Shown here one piece after another: positions 1 to 7,587 of a DNA stretch of 41,102 nucleotides. The position numbers were made by a program, and so were the translations under genes. Location of the stretch: NCBI GenBank assembly GCA_947623685.1, contig CANQHF010000008.1, forward strand, positions 1 through 41,102. Direction: 5' to 3'. Every line of letters begins with the position of its first letter. The stretch's first letter is position 1. This DNA is from an uncultured Bacilli bacterium. GTDB taxonomy: Bacteria > Bacillota_I > Bacilli_A > RF39 > UBA660. The notes under the pieces were generated by a model. That model ran no database searches, had not been told where the DNA came from, and saw nothing but the letters and a program-made list of their open reading frames with translations.

Positions 1-87
1 CTATTTAAACAATAAAATTTTTAATCCTACATTTTAACTTTTTTATCAAAAATCCCCAAAACTCTTTACATTAACAATATATTTATA

Positions 88-121
88 TAAAAAAACATTA
101 ATAATTACTTACTTATTAATG
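88..121 (-). terminator. Rho-independent terminator of the rsmE-mtaB operon
   Basis: On the minus strand the 9-bp stem CATTAATAA / TTATTAATG is followed directly by seven T. The stem includes the last codons and the stop of mtaB, so the transcript ends right at the gene end. Confidence 0.75.
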
Positions 122-1400
122 TTCCTTTTAATATTTTATCTTCGTATTCTGTTAATTTTACTTTTACTTCTTTTCCAATTAACTCTTTACACCCCTTAAA
201 AATAACCTTTAAATAATTATCAGTATGTCCTGTTACATATCCATCATTATACACTTCTGGTATTACTATCATATTTTTTCCAATATGATTTTTGTAATAA
301 CAATCTTCTAATTTATCAAATACGCTAATTAGTTCCTTTGATCTTTTATGTTTTTCTTCATTTGTTATTTGATCATCCATTAAAGCTGCCCTTGTTTTAC
401 TTCTTTTGGAAAAAGGAAATACATGTCCACCAGCAAAAGAAACCTTTTTTACAAAGTTTATTGTCTCATTAAAATCTTCTTTTTTTTCTTTAGGAAATCC
501 TACAATAACATCAGTTGTAATAGCAATATCTGGTCTTATTTTTCTTATTTTATTAATTTTATCTAAATAATATTTAGTATCATATTTTCTATTCATAAGT
601 TTTAATATTTTATCACTTCCGGCTTGTAAAGGAATATGAAGATGATTAACAATCTTATTTGAATTTTTAAGAGTTTTTAAAAATTTATCATTTAACTCAG
701 TTATTTCTATTGAAGAGATTCTTATTCTTTTTAAACCTTCTATTCTTTCTAAATCTAAAAGTAAGTCACTAAAATCATAACCATTTAAATCAGCTCCATA
801 ATGACCTGTATGAATACCAGTTAAAACAATTTCCTTGTAACCATTTTTACAAAGTTGTTCTGCTTCTTTAATAACTTTTTTAGGATCTTTACTTCTTACT
901 TTACCCCTAGTATACGGAATAATGCAATATGAACAGTAATTTTCACACCCATCTTCTATTTTTATTAAAGCTCTTGTTCTTGTGTTAAAATGGCTTATTT
1001 GCATATCATCAAAATCTTCTTTTAAAATGTCTTTTACATCTATTATTTTCTTTTTTGTTTTTATAAATTCTTCAATTAAATCAACGACCCTACTTTTGTC
1101 ATTATTTCCAATTAAAACGTCAGCATAATTAATAATATCATCAAGGTTTTCTTTTATTTGACTAAAACATCCCATTACGGCAATAACGGCGTTTTGATTT
1201 TTCTTTTTCGCTTGTCTTATCATTTTTCTTGATTTTTGATCACTTACGTTAGTAACAGTGCACGTATTAATTAGATAAACGTCAGCATCGCAACAAGAAA
1301 AATCCACAACCTCATAACCACGTTTAACAAACTCTTTTATCGCATATTCACTTTCATAAATATTAACTTTACAACCTAAAGTATATACTGCAACTTTCAT
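105..1400 (-). CDS. mtaB: tRNA (t6A37) C2-methylthiotransferase MtaB
   Basis: Radical SAM enzyme that converts N6-threonylcarbamoyladenosine at position 37 of ANN-decoding tRNAs to the 2-methylthio form (ms2t6A). The N-terminal domain starts with the family signature YTLGCKVN and supplies cysteines for one cluster. The radical SAM motif is CENYCSYC near residue 150, and the C-terminal 60 residues fit a TRAM domain. Length (431 aa) is normal. The ORF track opens at a GTG three codons earlier. I choose the ATG at 1400 because GGGAAG lies 8 bases before it and the family starts at MKVAVYTLGC. It is last in an operon after rsmE and an unknown membrane protein, a position like that of yqeV in Bacillus. 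Confidence 0.96.
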   Translation of the reverse strand: MKVAVYTLGCKVNIYESEYAIKEFVKRGYEVVDFSCCDADVYLINTCTVTNVSDQKSRKMIRQAKKKNQNAVIAVMGCFSQIKENLDDIINYADVLIGNNDKSRVVDLIEEFIKTKKKIIDVKDILKEDFDDMQISHFNTRTRALIKIEDGCENYCSYCIIPYTRGKVRSKDPKKVIKEAEQLCKNGYKEIVLTGIHTGHYGADLNGYDFSDLLLDLERIEGLKRIRISSIEITELNDKFLKTLKNSNKIVNHLHIPLQAGSDKILKLMNRKYDTKYYLDKINKIRKIRPDIAITTDVIVGFPKEKKEDFNETINFVKKVSFAGGHVFPFSKRSKTRAALMDDQITNEEKHKRSKELISVFDKLEDCYYKNHIGKNMIVIPEVYNDGYVTGHTDNYLKVIFKGCKELIGKEVKVKLTEYEDKILKGTLISK

Positions 1401-1417
1401 TTTCATCACTTCCCAAA

Positions 1418-1441
1418 ATAAAAAGCTTATTTTTAAGCTTT
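1418..1441 (-). terminator. Short hairpin with T tract between the 1433 gene and mtaB
   Basis: On the minus strand AAAGCTTA / TAAGCTTT encloses a 3-4 base loop and is followed by TTTTTATTTT. It sits in the small gap before mtaB, so it may be a partial (attenuating) terminator lowering mtaB relative to rsmE. Confidence 0.5.
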
Positions 1442-2026
1442 ATTATCATTACCATTAATAGCTTCTTTTTTTATTCCATATATTGGAGATATTACTTGAG
1501 AAACCTTAAAGGCCTTTACTTCTGCATTGTTATTTACGTTTTGATCTTGAGCTTTAACTTCAGATGGTTCTAAATTATATTTTTCTAAATAATTTATTCC
1601 CAAGTTATCATCATCTTCATATGGTTTTAAATCATTTTTCTTTTGCATTAACTCATCTATTGATATAATAGCTGTTTTTTCTTGATCATCTTCAAAATCG
1701 GTAAGGTTTATTATAGATGTATCATTTAACGCATCATTTATTGCGTTTTTAACTTCATCTAGCTTATTTAAATCATTTACTTCTTCATTAGATGAGATTA
1801 ATTCTTGTTTTTTATTTTCCTTTGTTACGTTTTCTTTAGTTTCTTTTTTTATCCTTAAGAAATTTACTTTAGCTTTTATTTCTTCAAGTACGTAAGTGAA
1901 AAAAAGTAAACCACATAAAACTATAATAAGAAAAATTATGATTGAAAAAATCATTTGCCCTTGCGTGTTTAAACTGTTATAAAAGTTATCAAAAGAATAG
2001 GACGCAGCCGCAAATAATTTTTTCAT
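1433..2026 (-). CDS. Unknown single-pass membrane protein
   Basis: I do not recognise a family. The 197-aa product has one clear membrane segment near residues 25-45 (IFSIIIFLIIVLCGLLFF), then a long polar, acidic and lysine-rich cytoplasmic-type tail with low-complexity stretches and no cysteine or catalytic motif. The track start is a GTG that lies inside the ribosome binding site AGAGGTGA. The ATG at 2026, five bases after that site, is the better start. It sits between rsmE and mtaB, with the rsmE stop codon (TGA) inside its binding site, so translation is probably coupled to rsmE. Confidence 0.8.
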   Translation of the reverse strand: MKKLFAAASYSFDNFYNSLNTQGQMIFSIIIFLIIVLCGLLFFTYVLEEIKAKVNFLRIKKETKENVTKENKKQELISSNEEVNDLNKLDEVKNAINDALNDTSIINLTDFEDDQEKTAIISIDELMQKKNDLKPYEDDDNLGINYLEKYNLEPSEVKAQDQNVNNNAEVKAFKVSQVISPIYGIKKEAINGNDNKA

Positions 2027-2031
2027 ACTAC

Positions 2032-2736
2032 TCACCTCTTAAATTCGTAATTTATCATACTAAGCGCTACTACTGGCGCCGTTTCAGCTCTTAAAACGTT
2101 ATCGCCTAAAGACACACTTATAAAACCATTTTTAATTAGATATTCTTCTTCACTTGGTTCAAAGCCACCTTCTGGGCCTATAACTATTAATATTTTATCA
2201 CACTTATTATTTTTTTGAAGTATTTTTTTTATGTTTTTTGTATTTTTATTTAATGAACATAGTAATTTTAAATCATAATTTAAATTTATTAAGTCGTTTA
2301 TTTTATTAATTTTATTAATTACTGGCACAAAGACCCTAAAAGATTGTTCTGATGCTTCTTTACAAATTTCCTGCCAACGTTTTATTTTAGAATCTTCTTT
2401 TTTTGAATCAATTTTTACAACACACCTTTTTGATGTGACTGGGAAAAATTCATAAGCTCCTAATTCGGTTGATTTTTGTAACAAATAATCTTGCTTTTGT
2501 TCTTTTATAATGCAAAAAGCTATTCCAACTTTTATTTCGTCTTCGTTTTTTCTTTCTTTTTTTATAACATCAAATAAAACCTTATCATTAACGCTTGTTA
2601 AAAGACAAGTATGTATTGTTTTATCATAAATGATTTTTATTATATCACCTTTTTTCATTCTCATAACGCTTTTTATGTGATGATAATCACTATTTTTTAA
2701 TTCTAGGTTTTTATTTATCGCAAAATATTGTTGCAT
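2032..2736 (-). CDS. rsmE: 16S rRNA (uracil1498-N3)-methyltransferase RsmE
   Basis: SPOUT-class methyltransferase that methylates N3 of U1498 in 16S rRNA in the assembled 30S subunit. The 234-aa product has the expected small N-terminal PUA-like domain (residues 1-70) and a C-terminal trefoil-knot domain with the SAM-binding signatures IGPEGGF and SLGDNVLRAETA. Start ATG follows AAGGAAATGATGTT. It is first in the rsmE-membrane protein-mtaB operon. A promoter (TTTACT, 17 bp, TATATT) is visible just upstream, divergent from the AAA+ gene. Confidence 0.97.
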   Translation of the reverse strand: MQQYFAINKNLELKNSDYHHIKSVMRMKKGDIIKIIYDKTIHTCLLTSVNDKVLFDVIKKERKNEDEIKVGIAFCIIKEQKQDYLLQKSTELGAYEFFPVTSKRCVVKIDSKKEDSKIKRWQEICKEASEQSFRVFVPVINKINKINDLINLNYDLKLLCSLNKNTKNIKKILQKNNKCDKILIVIGPEGGFEPSEEEYLIKNGFISVSLGDNVLRAETAPVVALSMINYEFKR

Positions 2737-2760
2737 AACATCATTTCCTTACTAGTAATT

Positions 2761-2789
2761 AATATAGCAAAAAAATAAAAATTAGTAAA
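2761..2789 (-). promoter_or_regulatory. Promoter of rsmE operon
   Basis: Minus strand TTTACT, 17-bp spacer, TATATT, ending 24 bases before the rsmE start codon. It fits a housekeeping sigma factor. Confidence 0.55.
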
Positions 2790-2827
2790 CTTAACTTAAA
2801 ACATTAGTAAAAGATAACTTTTTTTGA

Positions 2828-2860
2828 TATAATAATTAAAGTAAGAAACCTAAAAGGAGG
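2828..2860 (+). promoter_or_regulatory. -10 box and strong Shine-Dalgarno of the AAA+ gene
   Basis: TATAAT at 2828-2833 on the plus strand; no convincing -35 box is seen. The ribosome binding site AAAAGGAGG (2852-2860) lies eight bases before the GTG at 2869 and decides that non-ATG start. Confidence 0.5.
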
Positions 2861-2868
2861 TTTTAAAA

Positions 2869-3834
2869 GTGGATGATGTTTTTAAAGATGAAGTACTAAC
2901 ATTTGATGATGATTTAAATAAAAATAGTATTTTAGAAAAATATGGTGAAAACTTAAGTACTAAAAAATACATTACTAATCCCGCAATCGCAAGGGATGAT
3001 GAAATAGAAAAAACAATTTTAACCATGTTAACACCTGATAAGTCTGCTATTTTAGTTGGTAAAGCCGGTATCGGTAAAACTGCCATCGTAGAAGGAATAG
3101 CATATAAGATTCAAAAAAACGACGTTCCAAACGCAATTAAAGGATATGACATAATAAAAGTTAACACCTCGTCTTTACTTGGAAAATACGTAAATGAATA
3201 TGGTGATGAAGAATTAAGAATTAGCGTTTTATTAAAAGAAGTTGAAAAAGCATCAAATGTAATATTATTTATTGATGAAATTCACACGTTGGTAATTGAA
3301 TCAAGAAATAGTGGAATAGATTTTGTAAATGCTTTTAAACCAGCCTTATCAAGGGGTGACGTTAAGGTAATTGGAGCAACAACAGTTGATGAATATAACC
3401 AGTATTTAATAAGAGATAAAGCCTTTTTAAGACGTTTTGAAAAAATTGACGTTGAAGAGCCAAGTGCACAAACAACGGTTAAAATTTTAATGGGAACATA
3501 TCCTAAAATTGAAAATCAAATGAACGTTAAACTTGCCTATTCAAGTTACGTAATTGAAAACATAATGAAATTTATCGTTGATATGACTAGTGAATATAAA
3601 AGGGTTTATGAATTAGGTTCTAGATATCCTGATAATGCACTTTCTCTTTTATCAAAAGCATTTAGTTATGCTAAATTCGATAATAGTAAATACGTTACCT
3701 TTAAACATTTTTATAAAGCAATAATGAATTGCCAAAGTGTTTATTCTGACGTTATAAAAAAAGAAGCCGAAAAATTTAAAGTACAATTTAAAGATTTTTT
3801 AGAAAAAGAAAACGTTGATTTAAACGATTATTAA
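2869..3834 (+). CDS. Stand-alone ClpB/ClpC D1-like AAA+ ATPase
   Basis: The 321-aa product matches only the first AAA+ module of Clp/Hsp100 unfoldases. Walker A GKAGIGKT is at residues 64-71, Walker B VILFIDEIH near 130, then GATTVDEY, and an arginine-finger-type RRFEKIDVEEPS near 190, ending in the alpha-helical lid. It lacks the N-terminal Clp repeat domain, the middle domain, the second AAA+ module and any ClpP-binding loop I can recognise. It therefore cannot be a normal ClpC or ClpB. The start is GTG after AGGAGG. It is one of the few plus-strand genes and forms its own unit, divergent from rsmE and convergent with folA. The function is unknown; a remodelling ATPase or a remnant of clpC are both possible. 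Confidence 0.85.
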   Translation: MDDVFKDEVLTFDDDLNKNSILEKYGENLSTKKYITNPAIARDDEIEKTILTMLTPDKSAILVGKAGIGKTAIVEGIAYKIQKNDVPNAIKGYDIIKVNTSSLLGKYVNEYGDEELRISVLLKEVEKASNVILFIDEIHTLVIESRNSGIDFVNAFKPALSRGDVKVIGATTVDEYNQYLIRDKAFLRRFEKIDVEEPSAQTTVKILMGTYPKIENQMNVKLAYSSYVIENIMKFIVDMTSEYKRVYELGSRYPDNALSLLSKAFSYAKFDNSKYVTFKHFYKAIMNCQSVYSDVIKKEAEKFKVQFKDFLEKENVDLNDY

Positions 3835-3864
3835 AAAATGATAGATTAATATCTACCATTTTTT
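3833..3864. terminator. Bidirectional terminator between AAA+ gene and folA
   Basis: AAAATGATAGAT / ATCTACCATTTT stem (one mismatch) with a TAAT loop. It has T runs on the plus side and A runs on the other, so it can serve both convergent genes. It overlaps the last codons of folA. Confidence 0.8.
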
Positions 3865-4347
3865 TCTTTTATATAATACTCTTTTATATTTAGGTGTGGC
3901 ATCATTATATGATGCTATTACCTCTTTTTCATATAATTCATCTTTAAATTTTGGAAAATATACATCTGCATCCAAACACTCATCATCAATTAATGTTAAT
4001 AGCATATAATCTGCGCAATTAATCATTTCATTATAAACAGATGCACCACCTATTACGTATATATCATCATCTATTTGTTTTCTTAAAAGATTAAATTCAT
4101 CTAACGAATGAATGCAAATAACTTCTTTAGGAAAAGTATTTTCATCTTTTGTTGTTAAAACTATATGAGTTCTTCCTAAAAGTAATTTAGGTAGTGATAA
4201 AAACGTGTTTTTACCCATTAATATATGGTGATTCATAGTTACACTTTTAAAAAATTTTAAATCTTCTTTTATGTGCCAAATCAAATCATTGCCACGCCCT
4301 AATTCATTATTTTTTCCTATTGCTGCAATCATAATTAACTTATTCAT
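3853..4347 (-). CDS. folA: Dihydrofolate reductase
   Basis: Reduces dihydrofolate to tetrahydrofolate with NADPH, regenerating the cofactor consumed by thymidylate synthase. Family features are the N-terminal MIAAIGKNNELGRGNDLIWH (substrate loop), GKNTFLSLP and the cofactor-binding VIGGASVYNEM. Length 164 aa is normal. The ORF track begins six codons earlier inside thyA; I prefer the ATG at 4347 because AGGGAT lies just before it and MNKLIMIAAIG is a typical start. It follows thyA by seven bases, forming the common thyA-folA pair. Confidence 0.96.
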   Translation of the reverse strand: MNKLIMIAAIGKNNELGRGNDLIWHIKEDLKFFKSVTMNHHILMGKNTFLSLPKLLLGRTHIVLTTKDENTFPKEVICIHSLDEFNLLRKQIDDDIYVIGGASVYNEMINCADYMLLTLIDDECLDADVYFPKFKDELYEKEVIASYNDATPKYKRVLYKRKKW

Positions 4348-4354
4348 ATTATCC

Positions 4355-5257
4355 CTATTTAGCAATTGGAAAATTAATTTTTCCGTGATGCTTATAATTT
4401 AATATTTTTACATCTTTACAATCTTTGGAATTATCATAATCATAAAAATTCTTAACGTCTTTATTTATCCATAAATCTGGTGCTGGATAATCACCTAATT
4501 CTTTCATCCTTCTTAACTGTTCTTTTACACCATCTACTTGATTAACGTATATATGAGCATCCTTAATACTCCAATCTAACGTACCGGGTTTTAAATCATT
4601 AGTTAAAGCAAGCATGGTAAGAAGGGTTGCATACTGCGTTACGTTAAATGGTAACCCAAGTGGTACGTCACAACTTCTTTGATGAACTAATGCGTTTAAT
4701 TTTCCATCTGTTACGTCCCACTCACTTGACCAAACACAAGATGGTAACACAGCGGTACTTAAATAATCATCTTGCCATAGACTCATAACCATTCTTCTGT
4801 CATTTGGATTATTTTTTATCGCATCTATTAGTCTATCTATTAAACCAAATTTTTTTACTATGTATCCATATGCCGTTCCGATTGTATGAGCGTAATTTTT
4901 TCCAAAATCTTTTTCAACTACAACCGTTTTTAACTTGCCGTCTTCACCTGGTACCTTTTGGGTCGCTTTCCATATTCCGTTTTCATCAATTTCCCACTCA
5001 TCCCATATGTGTACGTTTCTTTCTTTAAGCCATCTTACATCATTACTTTGAACTTGATAAATCCATAGCATTTCAAGAATGGCTTGCCTAAAAAATAGCT
5101 GTTTGGTTGTAAGAACTGGGAATTCTTCTTCCAAATTAAAATCGAAGTGATAAGAAGGAATTTTTATGGTATTTATTCCGGTTCTATTTTCTACTTCTTT
5201 TCCTTCACTTAATATTTTTTCACATAATTTTAAATACTCTTTATCCCATTTAGACAT
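4355..5257 (-). CDS. thyA: Thymidylate synthase ThyA
   Basis: Makes dTMP from dUMP using methylene-tetrahydrofolate. The 300-aa product has the catalytic cysteine in LPSCVW near residue 170, and the conserved RSCDVPLGLPFN and DAHIYVNQ blocks. The PSCVW form replaces the more usual PPCH, a variant I recall from other Firmicutes. The start ATG follows AAAGGTAGG. It is first of a two-gene unit with folA. Its promoter lies inside the 3' end of murE. Confidence 0.96.
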   Translation of the reverse strand: MSKWDKEYLKLCEKILSEGKEVENRTGINTIKIPSYHFDFNLEEEFPVLTTKQLFFRQAILEMLWIYQVQSNDVRWLKERNVHIWDEWEIDENGIWKATQKVPGEDGKLKTVVVEKDFGKNYAHTIGTAYGYIVKKFGLIDRLIDAIKNNPNDRRMVMSLWQDDYLSTAVLPSCVWSSEWDVTDGKLNALVHQRSCDVPLGLPFNVTQYATLLTMLALTNDLKPGTLDWSIKDAHIYVNQVDGVKEQLRRMKELGDYPAPDLWINKDVKNFYDYDNSKDCKDVKILNYKHHGKINFPIAK

Positions 5258-5297
5258 AAAATACCTACCTTTCTTATCCCCTAGTTATTCTATAAAC

Positions 5298-5326
5298 ATT
5301 ATATCAATTATCTTCATTTAACTCAA
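5298..5326 (-). promoter_or_regulatory. Promoter of thyA-folA within the murE end
   Basis: Minus strand TTGAGT, 17-bp spacer, TATAAT. The -35 box and spacer are inside the last codons of murE. The position gives a leader of roughly 35 bases before thyA. Confidence 0.65.
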
Positions 5327-6644
5327 TATTTATTATCTTTAGAACTTCTTCTAAATCAGAAAAATGATACTTTTTATCACCTATTATTTGATAGTCTTCA
5401 TGTCCCTTACCTAATATCATTAATATTTTTTTATTATCAAGTAATTCAATTGCTCTTTTTATAGCCTTACGTCTATCATATATTACTTCAAATTTTCCTT
5501 TAGCACCTTTTAATATATCTTTTATTATGTCTTTTTCATCTTCATTTCTTGGATTATCATTAGTAAAAATTACGTAAGAAGAATTTCTACAAGCTATTTT
5601 ACCCATTATTGGTCTTTTTGTTTTATCTCTATTTCCACCACAACCAACAATGGTAATTATTCCGTTATTCTTTATTTTTTTAACTGTTTTAAGAACTTTT
5701 AAAACAGCATCTGGAGTATGTGCATAGTCAATAAAAATAACATTATCTTTATAAATTATCTTCTGCATTCTTCCAGGTGGCTCTTTAAATAAATTAGATT
5801 TATTAATAAATGAATTTTCGTCATAGCCTAGTTCCTTAACTATCTTATATGCCATTAGATAATTATAAACATTAAAACGGCCAACTAAAGATAGTTTTAT
5901 TTTATAATTGTTTTTATCTTTGAAATAAACCGTTGTATTTTCAAAACTCATGTTAATTTTTTTTATTTTAACATCTTTTCCTATTATGTAGTTATTATTT
6001 TTTCTATTTTTAAAACGCTTATAATACCTATCTTTTTTATTTAATACACACACTCTTTTATTTTTTAACATATTTATTATTTTCATCTTACTTTTTATAT
6101 AATCTTTCATGTTTTTATGATAATCTAAATGATCTTGAGTTATATTTGTTACCGCTACCGCATCAAATAATAACCCATATAATCTTTCTTGCTTTAAAGC
6201 GTGACTTGAAGATTCCATAACAACTACTTTACATCCATTTTCTTTAGCATCTAAAATAAGATTATATAATATATCTATACTAGGTGTTGTATTATCTAAA
6301 CTTTTAACGAATCCATCAACATAAAAGCCAATCGTACCAATATAAGCGGTTTTAACCCCAATATAATTTAATATTTGGTATACAAGATAGCAAGTGGTTG
6401 TTTTACCATTAGTCCCAGTTATTCCAATTAGTTTTATATTATTTATTTTATCACTATAAAAATTTTTAATATAATCATTTATATTATCTACTTTAATGGT
6501 CTTTATATCATACGTATCATTAGTTTGAGTAATTATTTTAGCGGCTTTATTATTAATTGCATCTTGTGCGTATTTTTTATTATTATCATCAACTAAAAAA
6601 TAATCACCTTCCTTAACATATTTAGAATTTTTCCATAGACGCAT
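5304..6644 (-). CDS. murE: UDP-N-acetylmuramyl-tripeptide synthetase MurE
   Basis: Cytoplasmic Mur ligase adding the third residue of the peptidoglycan stem peptide to UDP-MurNAc-L-Ala-D-Glu. Seen: the ATP loop GITGTNGKTTT at residues 74-84, the central-domain VMESSSHAL and TQDHLDYH motifs, DYAHTPD, and TNDNPRNED near residue 370. DNPR is the meso-diaminopimelate recognition motif, so the third residue is inferred to be mDAP. The protein (446 aa) is about 40 residues shorter than typical because the N-terminal domain is reduced. It stands apart from any other mur gene here, downstream of the surface-protein pair. Confidence 0.95.
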   Translation of the reverse strand: MRLWKNSKYVKEGDYFLVDDNNKKYAQDAINNKAAKIITQTNDTYDIKTIKVDNINDYIKNFYSDKINNIKLIGITGTNGKTTTCYLVYQILNYIGVKTAYIGTIGFYVDGFVKSLDNTTPSIDILYNLILDAKENGCKVVVMESSSHALKQERLYGLLFDAVAVTNITQDHLDYHKNMKDYIKSKMKIINMLKNKRVCVLNKKDRYYKRFKNRKNNNYIIGKDVKIKKINMSFENTTVYFKDKNNYKIKLSLVGRFNVYNYLMAYKIVKELGYDENSFINKSNLFKEPPGRMQKIIYKDNVIFIDYAHTPDAVLKVLKTVKKIKNNGIITIVGCGGNRDKTKRPIMGKIACRNSSYVIFTNDNPRNEDEKDIIKDILKGAKGKFEVIYDRRKAIKRAIELLDNKKILMILGKGHEDYQIIGDKKYHFSDLEEVLKIINIELNEDN

Positions 6645-6691
6645 ATAATCACCTTCTATATTTGTTTATGTAAAATTCTAAAAATTGCAAC

Positions 6692-6720
6692 AAAAAAAAG
6701 AATAAACTAAAATTTATTCT
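6692..6720 (-). terminator. Terminator after first surface-protein gene
   Basis: On the minus strand GAATAAA / TTTATTC stem followed by nine T (one interruption-free run). It separates the surface-protein gene from murE. Confidence 0.8.
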
Positions 6721-6736
6721 CATATGTTTTTATTTT

Positions 6737-7420
6737 CTATGAATCAGTTGTACTATACGTTAAGGTTATATCTCCAAACTCAACATCAAAATCGCCATCT
6801 GCAACAAAAGCGTTAATATAATAATAAATAGCAATAGCAATCTGTTTAGAAGCACCTTTTTCTAAAGGATGATCTGTTATATTATCTTTCGTATCTGCTA
6901 AAGCATTTATACCCCAACTATTACCAGGGACACCATCATAATATATTTGAAGTACTATGCTTGCACAAGCTTTATCAACTAGTTCTTGTGATGTTCCTTC
7001 TTTAGCAGTACATTTTTTACTTCCAAACTCAATTTTCTTTAAATATGCTGTATATTTTCCTTGATTTGTTACAAAAAATCGCCATTCAACAGTTTGATCT
7101 GGACCAGTAAACGTTGCTTTTAAATTACTAATAGTCGGGTGTGCCGGATTACTATTATCTATTGTTGCAGTAGTTCCTGTCGCATTACCTCTTATATAAC
7201 CAGTACCAATAGGATCAGTTGCAACAGTCCAGCTTGAACTTGAAAACAAAACTTTAAAGTCTGATGGATCTGGTGTTACTGTTGCAGTTGAATTAATATC
7301 TAGATTTTTAGAAAATGCTGAAAATCCTATTGATAATCCTATTACTCCAACCATAAGCACCATGATTATTATTATTTTAGAGTTTTTATTATATCTTTTT
7401 CTTGTTCTTTTACTTTTCAT
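6737..7420 (-). CDS. Secreted or surface protein, paralog A
   Basis: A 227-aa protein with a basic N-terminus (MKSKRTRKRYNKN), a hydrophobic segment at about residues 16-36 (IIIIMVLMVGVIGLSIGF) and then SAFSKNLDINSTATVTPDPSDF. This start resembles the signal region of TasA/camelysin-type exported proteins processed by SipW-like peptidases; that link is an inference and no sipW gene is in the window. The mature part has two cysteines about 16 residues apart (CTAKEGTSQELVDKAC), likely a disulfide, and a beta-rich ending. Paralog B next to it is clearly related along its length. Start ATG follows AAAGGTGG. Expression depends on the G-tract promoter cassette. Confidence 0.85.
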   Translation of the reverse strand: MKSKRTRKRYNKNSKIIIIMVLMVGVIGLSIGFSAFSKNLDINSTATVTPDPSDFKVLFSSSSWTVATDPIGTGYIRGNATGTTATIDNSNPAHPTISNLKATFTGPDQTVEWRFFVTNQGKYTAYLKKIEFGSKKCTAKEGTSQELVDKACASIVLQIYYDGVPGNSWGINALADTKDNITDHPLEKGASKQIAIAIYYYINAFVADGDFDVEFGDITLTYSTTDS

Positions 7421-7511
7421 TTGTTTTCCACCTTTTTTTTTAATTTACTATGTTTATAATATCACTAACCCCCCCCCGGTCAAGTTTTTTGATGAGTTGT
7501 GGAAAACAAAT
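7419..7511. repeat. 13-bp perfect inverted repeat enclosing promoter A
   Basis: ATTTGTTTTCCAC at 7419-7431 and GTGGAAAACAAAT at 7499-7511 are exact reverse complements, with 67 bases between. The inner arm covers the ribosome binding site and reaches the start codon. The outer arm lies upstream of the -35 box and so is not in the transcript, so this is not an RNA hairpin. The same pair occurs at paralog B. Confidence 0.8.
7456..7483 (-). promoter_or_regulatory. G9-tract promoter of surface gene A
   Basis: Minus strand: TTGACC (-35, 7483-7478), then nine G (7477-7469), then TTAGTGA and TATTAT (-10, 7461-7456). The spacer is 16 bp. TGATATTAT forms an extended -10. The homopolymer starts right after the -35 box, so gain or loss of one G changes the spacer to 17 or 15 bp. 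The leader is about 29 bases. Confidence 0.75.
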
Positions 7512-7525
7512 TGAAAAATCGTTTT

Positions 7526-7568
7526 AAAAAAAACATACTATTTGGGATTCACATCATTTTGTATGCTT
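7526..7568 (-). terminator. Weak terminator candidate after surface gene B
   Basis: On the minus strand GCATAC and GTATGT can pair across a 22-base loop and are followed by eight T. The stem is short, so read-through toward gene A is likely. Confidence 0.35.
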
Positions 7569-7587
7569 TATTGTTTTAATTTATTGT

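Noticed and set aside
1-87. Possible gene in the first bases of the window
   Set aside because: The stretch is AT-rich with stops in all frames and holds only what follows the mtaB terminator.
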